This document shows, in pieces, positions 1 through 6,490 of a DNA stretch of 21,083 nucleotides. Made by a program: the position numbers and the translations under genes. A model generated the notes under the pieces. It ran no database searches, was not told where the DNA came from, and saw only the letters and a program-made list of their open reading frames with translations. Origin of the DNA: a virus; IMG/VR virus record IMGVR_UViG_3300020452_000255, positions 1-21,083 of that record; one strand, 5' to 3'. Numbering within the stretch: position 1 is the first letter of the stretch; every line of letters begins with the position of its first letter.

Positions 1-607
1 AACTACATGCCCCCAAGTTCACGTGTTGTAAAAGACAAGTTCCACGACTAGGTAAATATACTTCCAGACAAACATTACCACGGATACGTTGTGTTCCTTG
101 GTACTTAACTTTGTTCAACCAAATGTCACCAGCTTTTATACCTTGAATTAACAAGTCTCGTAGCTCTGTTGACATATTATCCCACCATTCTCGTGTGATG
201 TTAACGCAACGTTTAACCCAAGGTAGTACATCACGTGGTGTTGTAATAAATTCCTCTAAGTCAGCATGTTCTGCGTCAATATGCAAAACTATTGCACCAT
301 TTTTGTATTTTCCACCCCTCCTGAGAGTTTCGTTAAGAGCCGAATAGATTCGTCCAAATGATACAGGACCACTCGCAATGACGCCAGAGTCTCTCTCGAA
401 GCCTCGTGGGTCAAGTTCTGATAGATGGATTGCAACTCCTGCGCCTCGGCGTAGAGCATGGCTAGAGAACCTCCAGCTGGCTTCAATTCCGTTTGGTCCT
501 TCAAGTTCATTTTCAACATTCATAACGGTGCACGACACCGGGAGACGACCAGATGGATCATCAATCCATGCCTGAACACGTCCAGTTCTAGAAATTAATT
601 CGCTCAT
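1..607 (-). CDS. Ribonucleotide reductase catalytic subunit (partial, C-terminus off the left edge)
   Basis: Reduces ribonucleotides to deoxyribonucleotides for phage DNA synthesis. About 202 residues are visible, starting at the ATG at 605-607, which overlaps the TGA of the MazG-like gene (ATGA). Recognisable stretches are LPVSCTVMN near residues 23-31 (the first active-site cysteine region), RRGAGVAIHLSEL, SGPVSFGRIYSALNETLRRGG, LPWVKRCVNIT and LLQHVNLGAC. The protein begins only about 25 residues before the first cysteine, so it lacks the N-terminal ATP-cone and leader of cellular enzymes. From memory, this short form is typical of cyanopodoviruses. Such enzymes were long labelled class II (B12-dependent, NrdJ), and at least one (phage Syn5) was later reassigned to class I, so I leave the class open. 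A small-subunit gene just past the left edge would settle it. Confidence 0.88.
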   Translation of the reverse strand, partial: MSELISRTGRVQAWIDDPSGRLPVSCTVMNVENELEGPNGIEASWRFSSHALRRGAGVAIHLSELDPRGFERDSGVIASGPVSFGRIYSALNETLRRGGKYKNGAIVLHIDAEHADLEEFITTPRDVLPWVKRCVNITREWWDNMSTELRDLLIQGIKAGDIWLNKVKYQGTQRIRGNVCLEVYLPSRGTCLLQHVNLGACS

Positions 608-984
608 TTAACTAAGTCTTGTAGATTAGGTGGTTGATAATTTGGTCCTTTCATAACCTTACCATCGGACCGTCGGATAGGTTTATTATCAAGACCAAGC
701 TTGGATAAATTTGATTTATGAACACGGTCCAATGCTTCCTCTAGATCCCATTCCATGTTCTCTGCATATTGAAAGCAGACATACACAAGATCTGCTAACT
801 CTTTTAATTCATCTGCATAACCTTCTTCTGTTGCTGCATACATAAATTCTTTGAACTCTTCAACGATCAAATCCCGTTGCATAGTCCGGCTCCCCGTGGA
901 GTTCTGTATTCCATATGCTGTCCGAAACTGAATTGCTTGGTCCGAAAGTGATTGTTTTTGTAGATGTTGTGTTGTTAAGTTCAT
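604..984 (-). CDS. MazG-like nucleotide pyrophosphohydrolase
   Basis: All-alpha NTP pyrophosphohydrolase of the MazG family; it probably hydrolyses (d)NTPs or alarmones and acts beside the ribonucleotide reductase in nucleotide supply. I chose the ATG at 984 (126 residues). The usual helix before the active site (SDQAIQFRTAYG, residues 14-25) follows it, and a longer reading to 1077 would only lengthen the overlap with the upstream gene. The metal-binding pattern EExxE is at residues 42-46 and ExxD at 62-65 (ELAD), followed by a conserved VHKSNLSKLG segment. The gene overlaps the DUF3310-like gene by 125 bases and ribonucleotide reductase by 4 bases. The family is clear; the substrate cannot be told from sequence. 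Confidence 0.82.
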   Translation of the reverse strand: MNLTTQHLQKQSLSDQAIQFRTAYGIQNSTGSRTMQRDLIVEEFKEFMYAATEEGYADELKELADLVYVCFQYAENMEWDLEEALDRVHKSNLSKLGLDNKPIRRSDGKVMKGPNYQPPNLQDLVK

Positions 985-1162
985 TTTCAAGATAGTGGAT
1001 AGCCTTTTCAAGGTCAGACGCTTTCGTGTTAGCATCTTTGTAACCGGCTCGGCAAATATATTTAACTGCACAGCCAAGATGATAGTTTAATTCCCAGTCT
1101 CTGATTGCGTCCCAGCATTCAATTGATCCTCGTGTGTAGTAGGCAGGGGAGAAATGCGCCAT
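860..1162 (-). CDS. DUF3310-like small phage protein
   Basis: 100 residues. The N-terminal 70 match the phage DUF3310 pattern: YYTRGSIECWDAI, then HLGCAVKYICRAGYKD and DLEKAIHYLENEL. The family is widespread in tailed phages next to nucleotide metabolism genes and is sometimes labelled nucleotide kinase-like, but I know of no demonstrated reaction. The last 30 residues have no family signature and lie in the 125-base overlap with the MazG-like gene, so that part of the DNA probably serves the other frame. The start also lies inside the NblA-like gene (76-base overlap). The domain call is good; the function is unknown. Confidence 0.75.
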   Translation of the reverse strand: MAHFSPAYYTRGSIECWDAIRDWELNYHLGCAVKYICRAGYKDANTKASDLEKAIHYLENELNNTTSTKTITFGPSNSVSDSIWNTELHGEPDYATGFDR

Positions 1163-1314
1163 TGTGCTAATAATTGTCCTACGTTGTTGGTTAAAATAAA
1201 GTTAGTTTTTTGTAGTTGCAGAAACAACTCAATCATCTGATCAGGAGGACACCGCTTTAACAGCTCCTCCATTCTTTTTAGTTTAAACTCTTGTTCTAGA
1301 GTTATTTCAGTCAT
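1087..1314 (-). CDS. nblA: NblA-like phycobilisome degradation adaptor
   Basis: 75 residues from the ATG at 1314; upstream ATGs at 1320 and 1362 are also possible and none has a clear ribosome binding site. NblA proteins are about 60-residue adaptors that bind phycobiliproteins and recruit Clp protease to dismantle the phycobilisome under nutrient stress. Residues 4-10 (ITLEQEF) followed by KL, then PDQMIELFL and a helix with TNN and LLAQW, align without gaps to my memory of cyanobacterial NblA (EQxF, Q, LF and N positions all match). nblA is known from several cyanophages. It sits between exonuclease and DUF3310/MazG, in the nucleotide supply operon, and overlaps the exonuclease by 8 bases. 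If correct, the host has phycobilisomes. Short helical proteins can mimic each other, so a profile search is needed. Confidence 0.66.
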   Translation of the reverse strand: MTEITLEQEFKLKRMEELLKRCPPDQMIELFLQLQKTNFILTNNVGQLLAQWRISPLPTTHEDQLNAGTQSETGN

Positions 1315-2035
1315 TGGCATTGGTGGGAGTCCATAAGATGGGTCTGTTCTCTTTGAAGTCATAATCGTCAGCAGTTAGTATCTTAGCTAATCGTGCATTG
1401 AGTAGTGCTTCGTTACTTGTAAGACCTTTAGACTCAAAAGCTTTTACAACGCTATCCCAAGTGTAGCCATGTTCAGAAAAAAATTTTACGCTAGTTTTTA
1501 CACCGAATCCGGGGGCGCCTGAGTAACCATCTGTGCTGTCACCAGCAAGAGTTTGAATAATAAACCATTCCCAACCAGATTGTTTATCTATTGTAAAGGT
1601 TTCATCTAGATTGTAGAGAGTACCAGGTATTTGTTTCATATCCTTGTCCGGCGAAACAATTACACATTCATCATTTGATGTTGCATAAATACCCATTGCA
1701 TCATCTGCCTCTAGTTGTGGCATTCTTATAACACGATAGTGATCATGTAATTTATAAATTACTCGTCTGTATCCACATGGTTTCTTTCGATTTCTGTGAC
1801 CTTTGTAAGATTTTTCAACTGATTTACGAAAATTAACAGCATCACTAAAGAACAGGATAACATCTGGATCGAAGAAAACTGATTTAATTTTATTAAGTTC
1901 TCTAATAACATTAGTATATGCTTCACTAAATCTACTGCCGACCATGATTACATCATCACCCCAATCAATGTCATACTCAGCCGATGCACATGCTTTGTAA
2001 ACAATGTAATCAGCATCGATCAGTAGAGTAGTCAT
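1307..2035 (-). CDS. T7 gp6-type 5'-3' exonuclease (FEN-like)
   Basis: 242 residues. Structure-specific 5' nuclease that removes RNA primers and helps degrade host DNA; it corresponds to T7 gene 6. Visible motifs: LLIDADY with D7 and D9, LFFSD with D65, the basic arch region KSYKGHRNRKKP (residues 76-86), LEADDAMG with E109, D111 and D112, SPDKDMKQIPG with D130 and D132, and AGDSTDGYSGAPGFGVKT (164-181), the helix-hairpin-helix with D166 and D169. All expected metal ligands are present. Its ATG overlaps the TGA of the 40-residue gene upstream, so it should be translated with the polymerase operon. Confidence 0.93.
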   Translation of the reverse strand: MTTLLIDADYIVYKACASAEYDIDWGDDVIMVGSRFSEAYTNVIRELNKIKSVFFDPDVILFFSDAVNFRKSVEKSYKGHRNRKKPCGYRRVIYKLHDHYRVIRMPQLEADDAMGIYATSNDECVIVSPDKDMKQIPGTLYNLDETFTIDKQSGWEWFIIQTLAGDSTDGYSGAPGFGVKTSVKFFSEHGYTWDSVVKAFESKGLTSNEALLNARLAKILTADDYDFKENRPILWTPTNAND

Positions 2036-2154
2036 TTACCTTGACCTCTACTTAGCTTGCGATTACCTTTTGGTTTAGATAATTTACTTTGACCTTGGGT
2101 TGTTTTTTTCTTAGTAGATTTAATCTCCTGTTCGTTTTTCTTTGAGTAAAGCAT
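2032..2154 (-). CDS. 40-residue lysine-rich peptide between DNA polymerase and exonuclease
   Basis: A small reading frame bounded by tight overlaps on both sides: its ATG shares bases with the TAA of the polymerase gene (TAATG) and its TGA overlaps the ATG of the exonuclease. It starts MLYSKKNEQEIKS and ends KLSRGQGK. It is very rich in Lys and Arg with many Gln, Ser and Gly and no hydrophobic core, as expected of a disordered nucleic-acid-binding peptide or an accessory peptide of the replication complex. No family is recognised. The double overlap is the main evidence that it is translated. Confidence 0.62.
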   Translation of the reverse strand: MLYSKKNEQEIKSTKKKTTQGQSKLSKPKGNRKLSRGQGK

Positions 2155-3425
2155 TAGTGGGTTTGGCTCCAGTTGGTTCCTGTAGTTGCGTCGGCGTCAA
2201 TTCGACACCTGATGTTGTAGTATTCACCAGCTTCTGTACTGCTAAGTACCAAGGATGAACATAAGTCTGTGGCGTGTTCGGGAGAACACTCGAATTGTAA
2301 TTCGTCATGAACAAATGCTAGTTGTGAACAGCATAGTTTTAGTTGTTTAATATTATGTTGGTTAATAATCATCCAACGTTTAGCCAAGATTGCAGAATTA
2401 CCTTGCAAGCAATAATTCAACGCTTTATGCGGTGAATCCACGATAATTTTTCGGTCATCGATAGCTTTGAGGTATCCACGTTCTGAAGCTTTCTTAATTG
2501 CATCCAGGAGATCACCGAGTCCTTCAATTGCATCAACATATGCTTCTCTGATCTCTTGTCCTTTTTTCTTTGCTGCCGAGGATGAAAGAAGTTTGTCATA
2601 GCTGTGTCCAATTTTTTCATTGCCCGCCCCATATAGCATGGCGTAGGTTACCGTCTTTACTTGTTTTCGACTGATACCTATCTTATCAGCATTGACTTGA
2701 TGGATGTCACCATTTAGTAGGATGTCAGCATAACGTCCGTCATCATACCTGGCGAGGAAATGCGAAAGCATTCTGAGTTCGATCCCTGCCAAATCAGCCC
2801 CAACCATTACTAAACCAGGGCTGGCAGTAAATAGCTGCCTAAATCTAGAATCACTTGGAACTTGAGATAAGTTGGGGTTACGATGAGCTTGACGAAATGT
2901 TGCAGTAGCTACTGAACAATGGTGATGTATTCGACTAGCATTCGTAGATAGCTTGAGCCATGCGTTCGCGCCTTCGGAGATCATCCCAAGCATTTTCGTT
3001 ACCGTCAAACATCTCGCAAACTGCATAGCAATCGGAGATCCAATCTCGGTCAGAATAACTTCGTCGATAACTGGTTTCCCAGTAGTTGTCTTCTGAGTTG
3101 GAATCCAACCACAGAATGTTTGCAATATCCATGAGATGTGATCGCGTGATGTTGGATTTAATTCTTTTAAGCGTGTGAATGGAGCGTCTTTGACATAGCC
3201 TTGGGTCCGATTATTTCTCTTAGGAGTAAATATTGATCCTGCAACGTAAGGGTGCCTGTCACGTAGTAATTGATAAGTTTGCTCAAGCTCTCGTCTGAGA
3301 GTAGATGCAAGTTCCCATGCAGAGCGTTCATCAAAATACCATCCATGTAGTTCCTGTTTTGTAAGGATTTCGGCAGACTCATGTTCTAATTTAATCCATT
3401 CAGGTATGGTTGAAAATGTTTCCAA
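2154..3425 (-). CDS. DNA polymerase A, polymerase domain (second part of a split T7 gp5-like enzyme)
   Basis: 423 residues carrying the whole family A polymerase fold and no proofreading domain. Motif A is VGADLAGIELR with D211, motif B is KQVKTVTYAMLYGAG with K257 and Tyr at 261 (the position of T7 Tyr526, which governs ddNTP discrimination), and motif C is FVHDELQ with H373, D374 and E375. The N-terminal FSTIPEWIKLEHESAEILTKQELHGW corresponds to the linker after the exonuclease domain in T7 gp5. The only possible start near the exonuclease end is a TTG at 3423-3425, without a ribosome binding site. An in-frame TAA lies just upstream, and the first internal Met is far inside the domain. Expression is therefore either from TTG by coupling or by a -1 frameshift from the exonuclease frame, which overlaps it by 40 bases. 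Confidence 0.93.
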   Translation of the reverse strand: METFSTIPEWIKLEHESAEILTKQELHGWYFDERSAWELASTLRRELEQTYQLLRDRHPYVAGSIFTPKRNNRTQGYVKDAPFTRLKELNPTSRDHISWILQTFCGWIPTQKTTTGKPVIDEVILTEIGSPIAMQFARCLTVTKMLGMISEGANAWLKLSTNASRIHHHCSVATATFRQAHRNPNLSQVPSDSRFRQLFTASPGLVMVGADLAGIELRMLSHFLARYDDGRYADILLNGDIHQVNADKIGISRKQVKTVTYAMLYGAGNEKIGHSYDKLLSSSAAKKKGQEIREAYVDAIEGLGDLLDAIKKASERGYLKAIDDRKIIVDSPHKALNYCLQGNSAILAKRWMIINQHNIKQLKLCCSQLAFVHDELQFECSPEHATDLCSSLVLSSTEAGEYYNIRCRIDADATTGTNWSQTH

Positions 3426-3925
3426 AGTTTGTTAGTAACAACAACGTCTTGTATCATGTAATCTTGCATTTCTTGTGACCATTCCTTCCAATCTGTATCT
3501 TTTCCAAATGTACCTTTATTTTCATCTAGACGATAACCATAAGCTTCAAGTGAATGTCTACCATATAATTTTAAAGGCATATTTTTCCAGACACGTTTTT
3601 TATCTATGTCTAGTAAGTTTGGATGATACAAACGACTGAGCAAAAGAGTATCCAAGCAATCACCAATACGTCTAAACCATGGGTATAATTTATTAATGAT
3701 AGCAAGATCGTACCCAATAATGTTATGACCAACAATACACTCAGCGTCTTCCAGATACTGAATACCTCTAATAATCGGTTCAGCAGCTTGTTTATCTGTT
3801 GCATGTTTAAAAGCTTGATCATTATAAACCATTGTTTGATCAGTTTCTGTATCATAAATACAAAGACAGTGGATCTTGGTAACATCACAGAGTAATCCGT
3901 CAGTTTCTAAATCAAAGATGAGCAT
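3386..3925 (-). CDS. DNA polymerase 3'-5' exonuclease domain (first part of the split polymerase)
   Basis: 179 residues corresponding to the N-terminal proofreading domain of T7 gp5. Exo I is FDLETDG with D5 and E7, Exo II is GHNIIGYD with D73, and Exo III is YMIQDVVVT with Y156 and D160, so the active site is complete. The frame stops at a TAG right after the helix that would lead into the polymerase domain, and the polymerase frame is offset by -1. Together the two frames would give about 590-600 residues, a size I would expect for a single cyanophage polymerase, and nothing is lost at the join. Its ATG shares bases with the stop of the upstream 51-residue gene (TAATG). Confidence 0.9.
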   Translation of the reverse strand: MLIFDLETDGLLCDVTKIHCLCIYDTETDQTMVYNDQAFKHATDKQAAEPIIRGIQYLEDAECIVGHNIIGYDLAIINKLYPWFRRIGDCLDTLLLSRLYHPNLLDIDKKRVWKNMPLKLYGRHSLEAYGYRLDENKGTFGKDTDWKEWSQEMQDYMIQDVVVTNKLWKHFQPYLNGLN

Positions 3926-4080
3926 TACCTACCGGACCATTTGTATGTCTTATCTACAAATTGTGCTCTAGCAATTGCTTGAGTTGTTGGTGGGTTAGGT
4001 CGTTTCAATTCAGAAGTCTGTTGAAGGGTTGAAGTCTGCTGTTTCTGTTGTTTCATTAAATTTACAGGTAGATAAGTCAT
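3925..4080 (-). CDS. 51-residue hypothetical between primase-helicase and DNA polymerase
   Basis: Starts MTYLPVNLMKQQKQQ and ends FVDKTYKWSGR. Its start lies inside the last 71 bases of the primase-helicase gene and its TAA shares bases with the exonuclease ATG (TAATG). A second Met at residue 9 (4056) could be the start. The N-terminal half is Gln/Thr-rich and looks disordered; the C-terminal VDKTYKWSGR looks like a short conserved patch. No known family. The coupling makes translation likely; a role with the helicase or polymerase is only suggested by position. Confidence 0.55.
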   Translation of the reverse strand: MTYLPVNLMKQQKQQTSTLQQTSELKRPNPPTTQAIARAQFVDKTYKWSGR

Positions 4081-5641
4081 AATTTAATCGACAAGCAACG
4101 CCTGTTTCCCCAGAGTAGCGATTCTTGAGAATTCTAACAGTTGTATCAGAGTGTTTAGATCCACTCTGCTGATCTCTTTCGAGTCCAATAACTGCATCGC
4201 TAAGTTGAGCGATTGCCGCACTTCCTCTAAGTTGTCCGAGTGTAACACGTGCACCTTCTTCATGATTTTGATCTGATGATGTGCGCTTAAGATGCGACAC
4301 AAGAAATAAAGCAATGCCTGTTCGCTCAACTAATGAACGTAGGCGGGTCATTGTAGTGTCTATCATACGTCGCTCGTCTCCATCTAATCCACTAAGTAAG
4401 ATTGATAGGTGATCGAGAAAGATAACCTTGGTATCAAGACCTGCAGCAAGATATTCAATACGATTGTAAATGATATCAGGATCAAAAGATCCAAACCCAT
4501 CAAACAAAAATAAATCCCAATTGGCAAGCGTTCTTTCATAGGCTTTAGTCAACGTTGAACGATCGTGTTCACCCATATGTAGTGCTTTACCAACAATAGG
4601 AGACATAAGCCCTAAAGCAGTACGTCGGTTTGACTCTTCAAGTGCCAAATAACCGACCCTTTCTCCCTTCGATAACAAGTGAGCAGCCAAGTCTCTACAG
4701 ACGGACGACTTGCCTTGTCCAGATCCTGAAGTAATAGTGACAAGTTCTCCGTACCTGATCCCGTGAAGCTTCGCTTGTAATCCTTGAAATGGGTAGTCAT
4801 GATCTGATGGTGGTGATGGTGTAGTAACTAATTCAAGTAATGATTTACCATCTACAATACCATCAGGACGATATTCTCTACGTTTAAAGAATGCATCATC
4901 GATAGCTTTGTAATCATTAGCTTGTAAAGCATCTGAAAGGTCTTTGTAAGCCTCTAGACGGGCTATAAAAGCTCTACCAGGTGGTAACACACTTGCAGCT
5001 TCTTCAGCAGCTTTCTGTCCTGGTTCATCAGAATCAAACCAAAGTACAATCTCTTTGTAACCTTGGAGAAATTCTAAATTCTTTTGTATTGATTTTTTAG
5101 CCCCAGCTGCACCGCTAGGTAGTGACACAACAGGCCAAGTAGGAAATAATTCTGCATATGAGACGCAATCTAGCTCACCTTCTGTAATTATAATACGTTT
5201 ACCACTGTTACCCCATAAATATTGGGCAAAGAATGTACCAGGTGAGTCTCCTTCGTAAGTAAACTGTTTGTCTTTTGTTTTAACCTTAGCACCTTTGACA
5301 ATGCCAGATTGATCGTGATAGTAAAACCTTAACTTGTCTCCATCACGATATACTTTGTATTTTTCACAAGTTTGTTGAGAGATTTTTCGTTTCTGCAGCC
5401 GTTCAGCTGAGCCTTTAATCTGCACGCGATTTGTATGATGAATGTGTATTGGCTCTTCATCACCTGGAGTATAAGCATGACACACAAAACAATAACCATG
5501 ACCATCAGTATAGATACTATTACCATCTGATGAACCACAATTGTTACATGCCTCATGCCTAATAAACTCAGATGAGCCATTTAAGGGGGATGTTTTTGAA
5601 TGATGTCCAAAGGATGTCATGTCTGTCACACCACTTTGCAT
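4010..5641 (-). CDS. T7 gp4-type primase-helicase
   Basis: 543 residues. Unwinds the replication fork as a hexamer and lays down RNA primers. An N-terminal zinc ribbon has C32, C35, C51 and C54 (ACNNCGSSDG and GYCFVCHAY). A TOPRIM primase core has TEGELD at 153-158 and WFDSDEPG at 201-208 (D203, D205). The helicase domain has Walker A TSGSGQGKSS (304-313), a catalytic glutamate in ALEES near 335, and Walker B VIFLDHLS with D410. The C-terminus is acidic (ends NPSTDF), as in T7 gp4, where the tail contacts the polymerase. The ATG at 5641 gives a 74-base overlap with endonuclease I; the ATG at 5620 (MTSFGHH) is an equally good start. Confidence 0.95.
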   Translation of the reverse strand: MQSGVTDMTSFGHHSKTSPLNGSSEFIRHEACNNCGSSDGNSIYTDGHGYCFVCHAYTPGDEEPIHIHHTNRVQIKGSAERLQKRKISQQTCEKYKVYRDGDKLRFYYHDQSGIVKGAKVKTKDKQFTYEGDSPGTFFAQYLWGNSGKRIIITEGELDCVSYAELFPTWPVVSLPSGAAGAKKSIQKNLEFLQGYKEIVLWFDSDEPGQKAAEEAASVLPPGRAFIARLEAYKDLSDALQANDYKAIDDAFFKRREYRPDGIVDGKSLLELVTTPSPPSDHDYPFQGLQAKLHGIRYGELVTITSGSGQGKSSVCRDLAAHLLSKGERVGYLALEESNRRTALGLMSPIVGKALHMGEHDRSTLTKAYERTLANWDLFLFDGFGSFDPDIIYNRIEYLAAGLDTKVIFLDHLSILLSGLDGDERRMIDTTMTRLRSLVERTGIALFLVSHLKRTSSDQNHEEGARVTLGQLRGSAAIAQLSDAVIGLERDQQSGSKHSDTTVRILKNRYSGETGVACRLNYDLSTCKFNETTETADFNPSTDF

Positions 5642-5921
5642 AAGTGGTTTTACTTTTCTTACTAATTTTATTAAATGGAGATTGAAAGACCATACGTAGA
5701 TCTAGATTAGGGTTTAGTAGTTTAACTGCCTTAATCTTCCTACGATCTTCAGCTTCCCAATAGCCTTTACATTCTAGATGTATGCCATTGGGTAAGATAA
5801 AGTCAGGGCAATACAAATGCTCAATTACATATGGAATCTTGACGGTTTCGTATTCATACTTAACTCCAAGCTCGACAAGTAAATCAGCAACTTTCTCCTC
5901 AAGCCCAGAGCGGAATGCCAT
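5568..5921 (-). CDS. T7 gp3-type endonuclease I (Holliday junction resolvase)
   Basis: 117 residues. Resolves branched phage DNA and breaks host DNA to supply nucleotides. AFRSGLEEKV at the N-terminus and CPDFILPNGIHLECKG at 38-53 place the catalytic D40, E50 and K52 with the same spacing as D55, E65 and K67 of the T7 enzyme, and E8 or E9 matches T7 E20. The protein is shorter than T7 gp3 (about 149 residues) because it lacks the N-terminal and basic C-terminal extensions. Its ATG overlaps the TGA of the SSB gene (TGATG). Confidence 0.93.
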   Translation of the reverse strand: MAFRSGLEEKVADLLVELGVKYEYETVKIPYVIEHLYCPDFILPNGIHLECKGYWEAEDRRKIKAVKLLNPNLDLRMVFQSPFNKISKKSKTTYAKWCDRHDILWTSFKNIPLKWLI

Positions 5922-6490
5922 CAGAAATCGTCCTCTTCTTCCACGTCCTTGCTAGGTGTGATATTAGGTTCAGAAGCTTTAAAACCTTCAGTAGTACCAA
6001 ACATAGCTACTACATCTTCTGTACTCATGTCACCTGTGTCTACACCAGCTCCGTTATTAAGAGACACCAGTTGTACACCAACCAGTTTAAGACTCGTGCC
6101 ATAAGTGACTCCATCACGAAGGATATATGGTTTCTGATAGAATGCCAACTTGACACGACTACCAGCATACATAGGTGTAGCTTCATCTGTAATCTGTACG
6201 CCTTGCGTATCGACAACAGGTGGACGGTTCTCTTCGTTCCAACTGAACTTGACTTTGTATTGCCCATCAGCTACTTCTTCCCATGGTTCAGGCTTTAGTG
6301 TTGAACGCTTAGGGTTCTTTAGTTTACCTTCTGCCCACTTGAGTGACTCAACACGGTCATCTTCAAGGGTATCAGCCATTGACTGATCGACAATAGCAGC
6401 TAGTGAATAACCAAACTTACTTGGTTTCAATACAGCTTGGTAGCCTTCCAGGACTACAGGCTGTTCGGTTTTGTGGATGTTGCGTGGCAT
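5921..6490 (-). CDS. gp2.5-like single-stranded DNA-binding protein
   Basis: 189 residues. Coats single-stranded DNA and coordinates polymerase and helicase. The identity rests on place (between RNA polymerase and endonuclease I, as in T7), on the beta-rich central region with conserved YKVKFSWNEENRPPVVD and GTSLKLVGVQLVSL segments, and on the very acidic C-terminus that ends VEEEDDF. In gp2.5 such an acidic tail with a terminal Phe docks onto the polymerase and helicase. The start shares bases with the polymerase stop (TAATG). Confidence 0.85.
   Translation of the reverse strand: MPRNIHKTEQPVVLEGYQAVLKPSKFGYSLAAIVDQSMADTLEDDRVESLKWAEGKLKNPKRSTLKPEPWEEVADGQYKVKFSWNEENRPPVVDTQGVQITDEATPMYAGSRVKLAFYQKPYILRDGVTYGTSLKLVGVQLVSLNNGAGVDTGDMSTEDVVAMFGTTEGFKASEPNITPSKDVEEEDDF

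Noticed and set aside
378-575. Plus-strand open frames opposite ribonucleotide reductase, SSB, terL and other genes
   Set aside because: All lie opposite well-supported minus-strand genes, have no family features or ribosome binding sites, and no plus-strand promoter is seen.
604-1077. Longer MazG-like reading from 1077
   Set aside because: The extra 31 residues have no family counterpart and would deepen the overlap with DUF3310; the conserved first helix begins after the ATG at 984.
2864-2882. TAACCCCAACTTATCTC, similar to the candidate phage promoter
   Set aside because: It encodes the conserved NPNLSQV motif of the DNA polymerase, lacks an initiation GGGAGA-like part, and differs in the melting region.
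4084-4329. Open frames inside the helicase, polymerase and RNA polymerase genes on the same strand
   Set aside because: They are out-of-frame shadows without ribosome binding sites or domain features.
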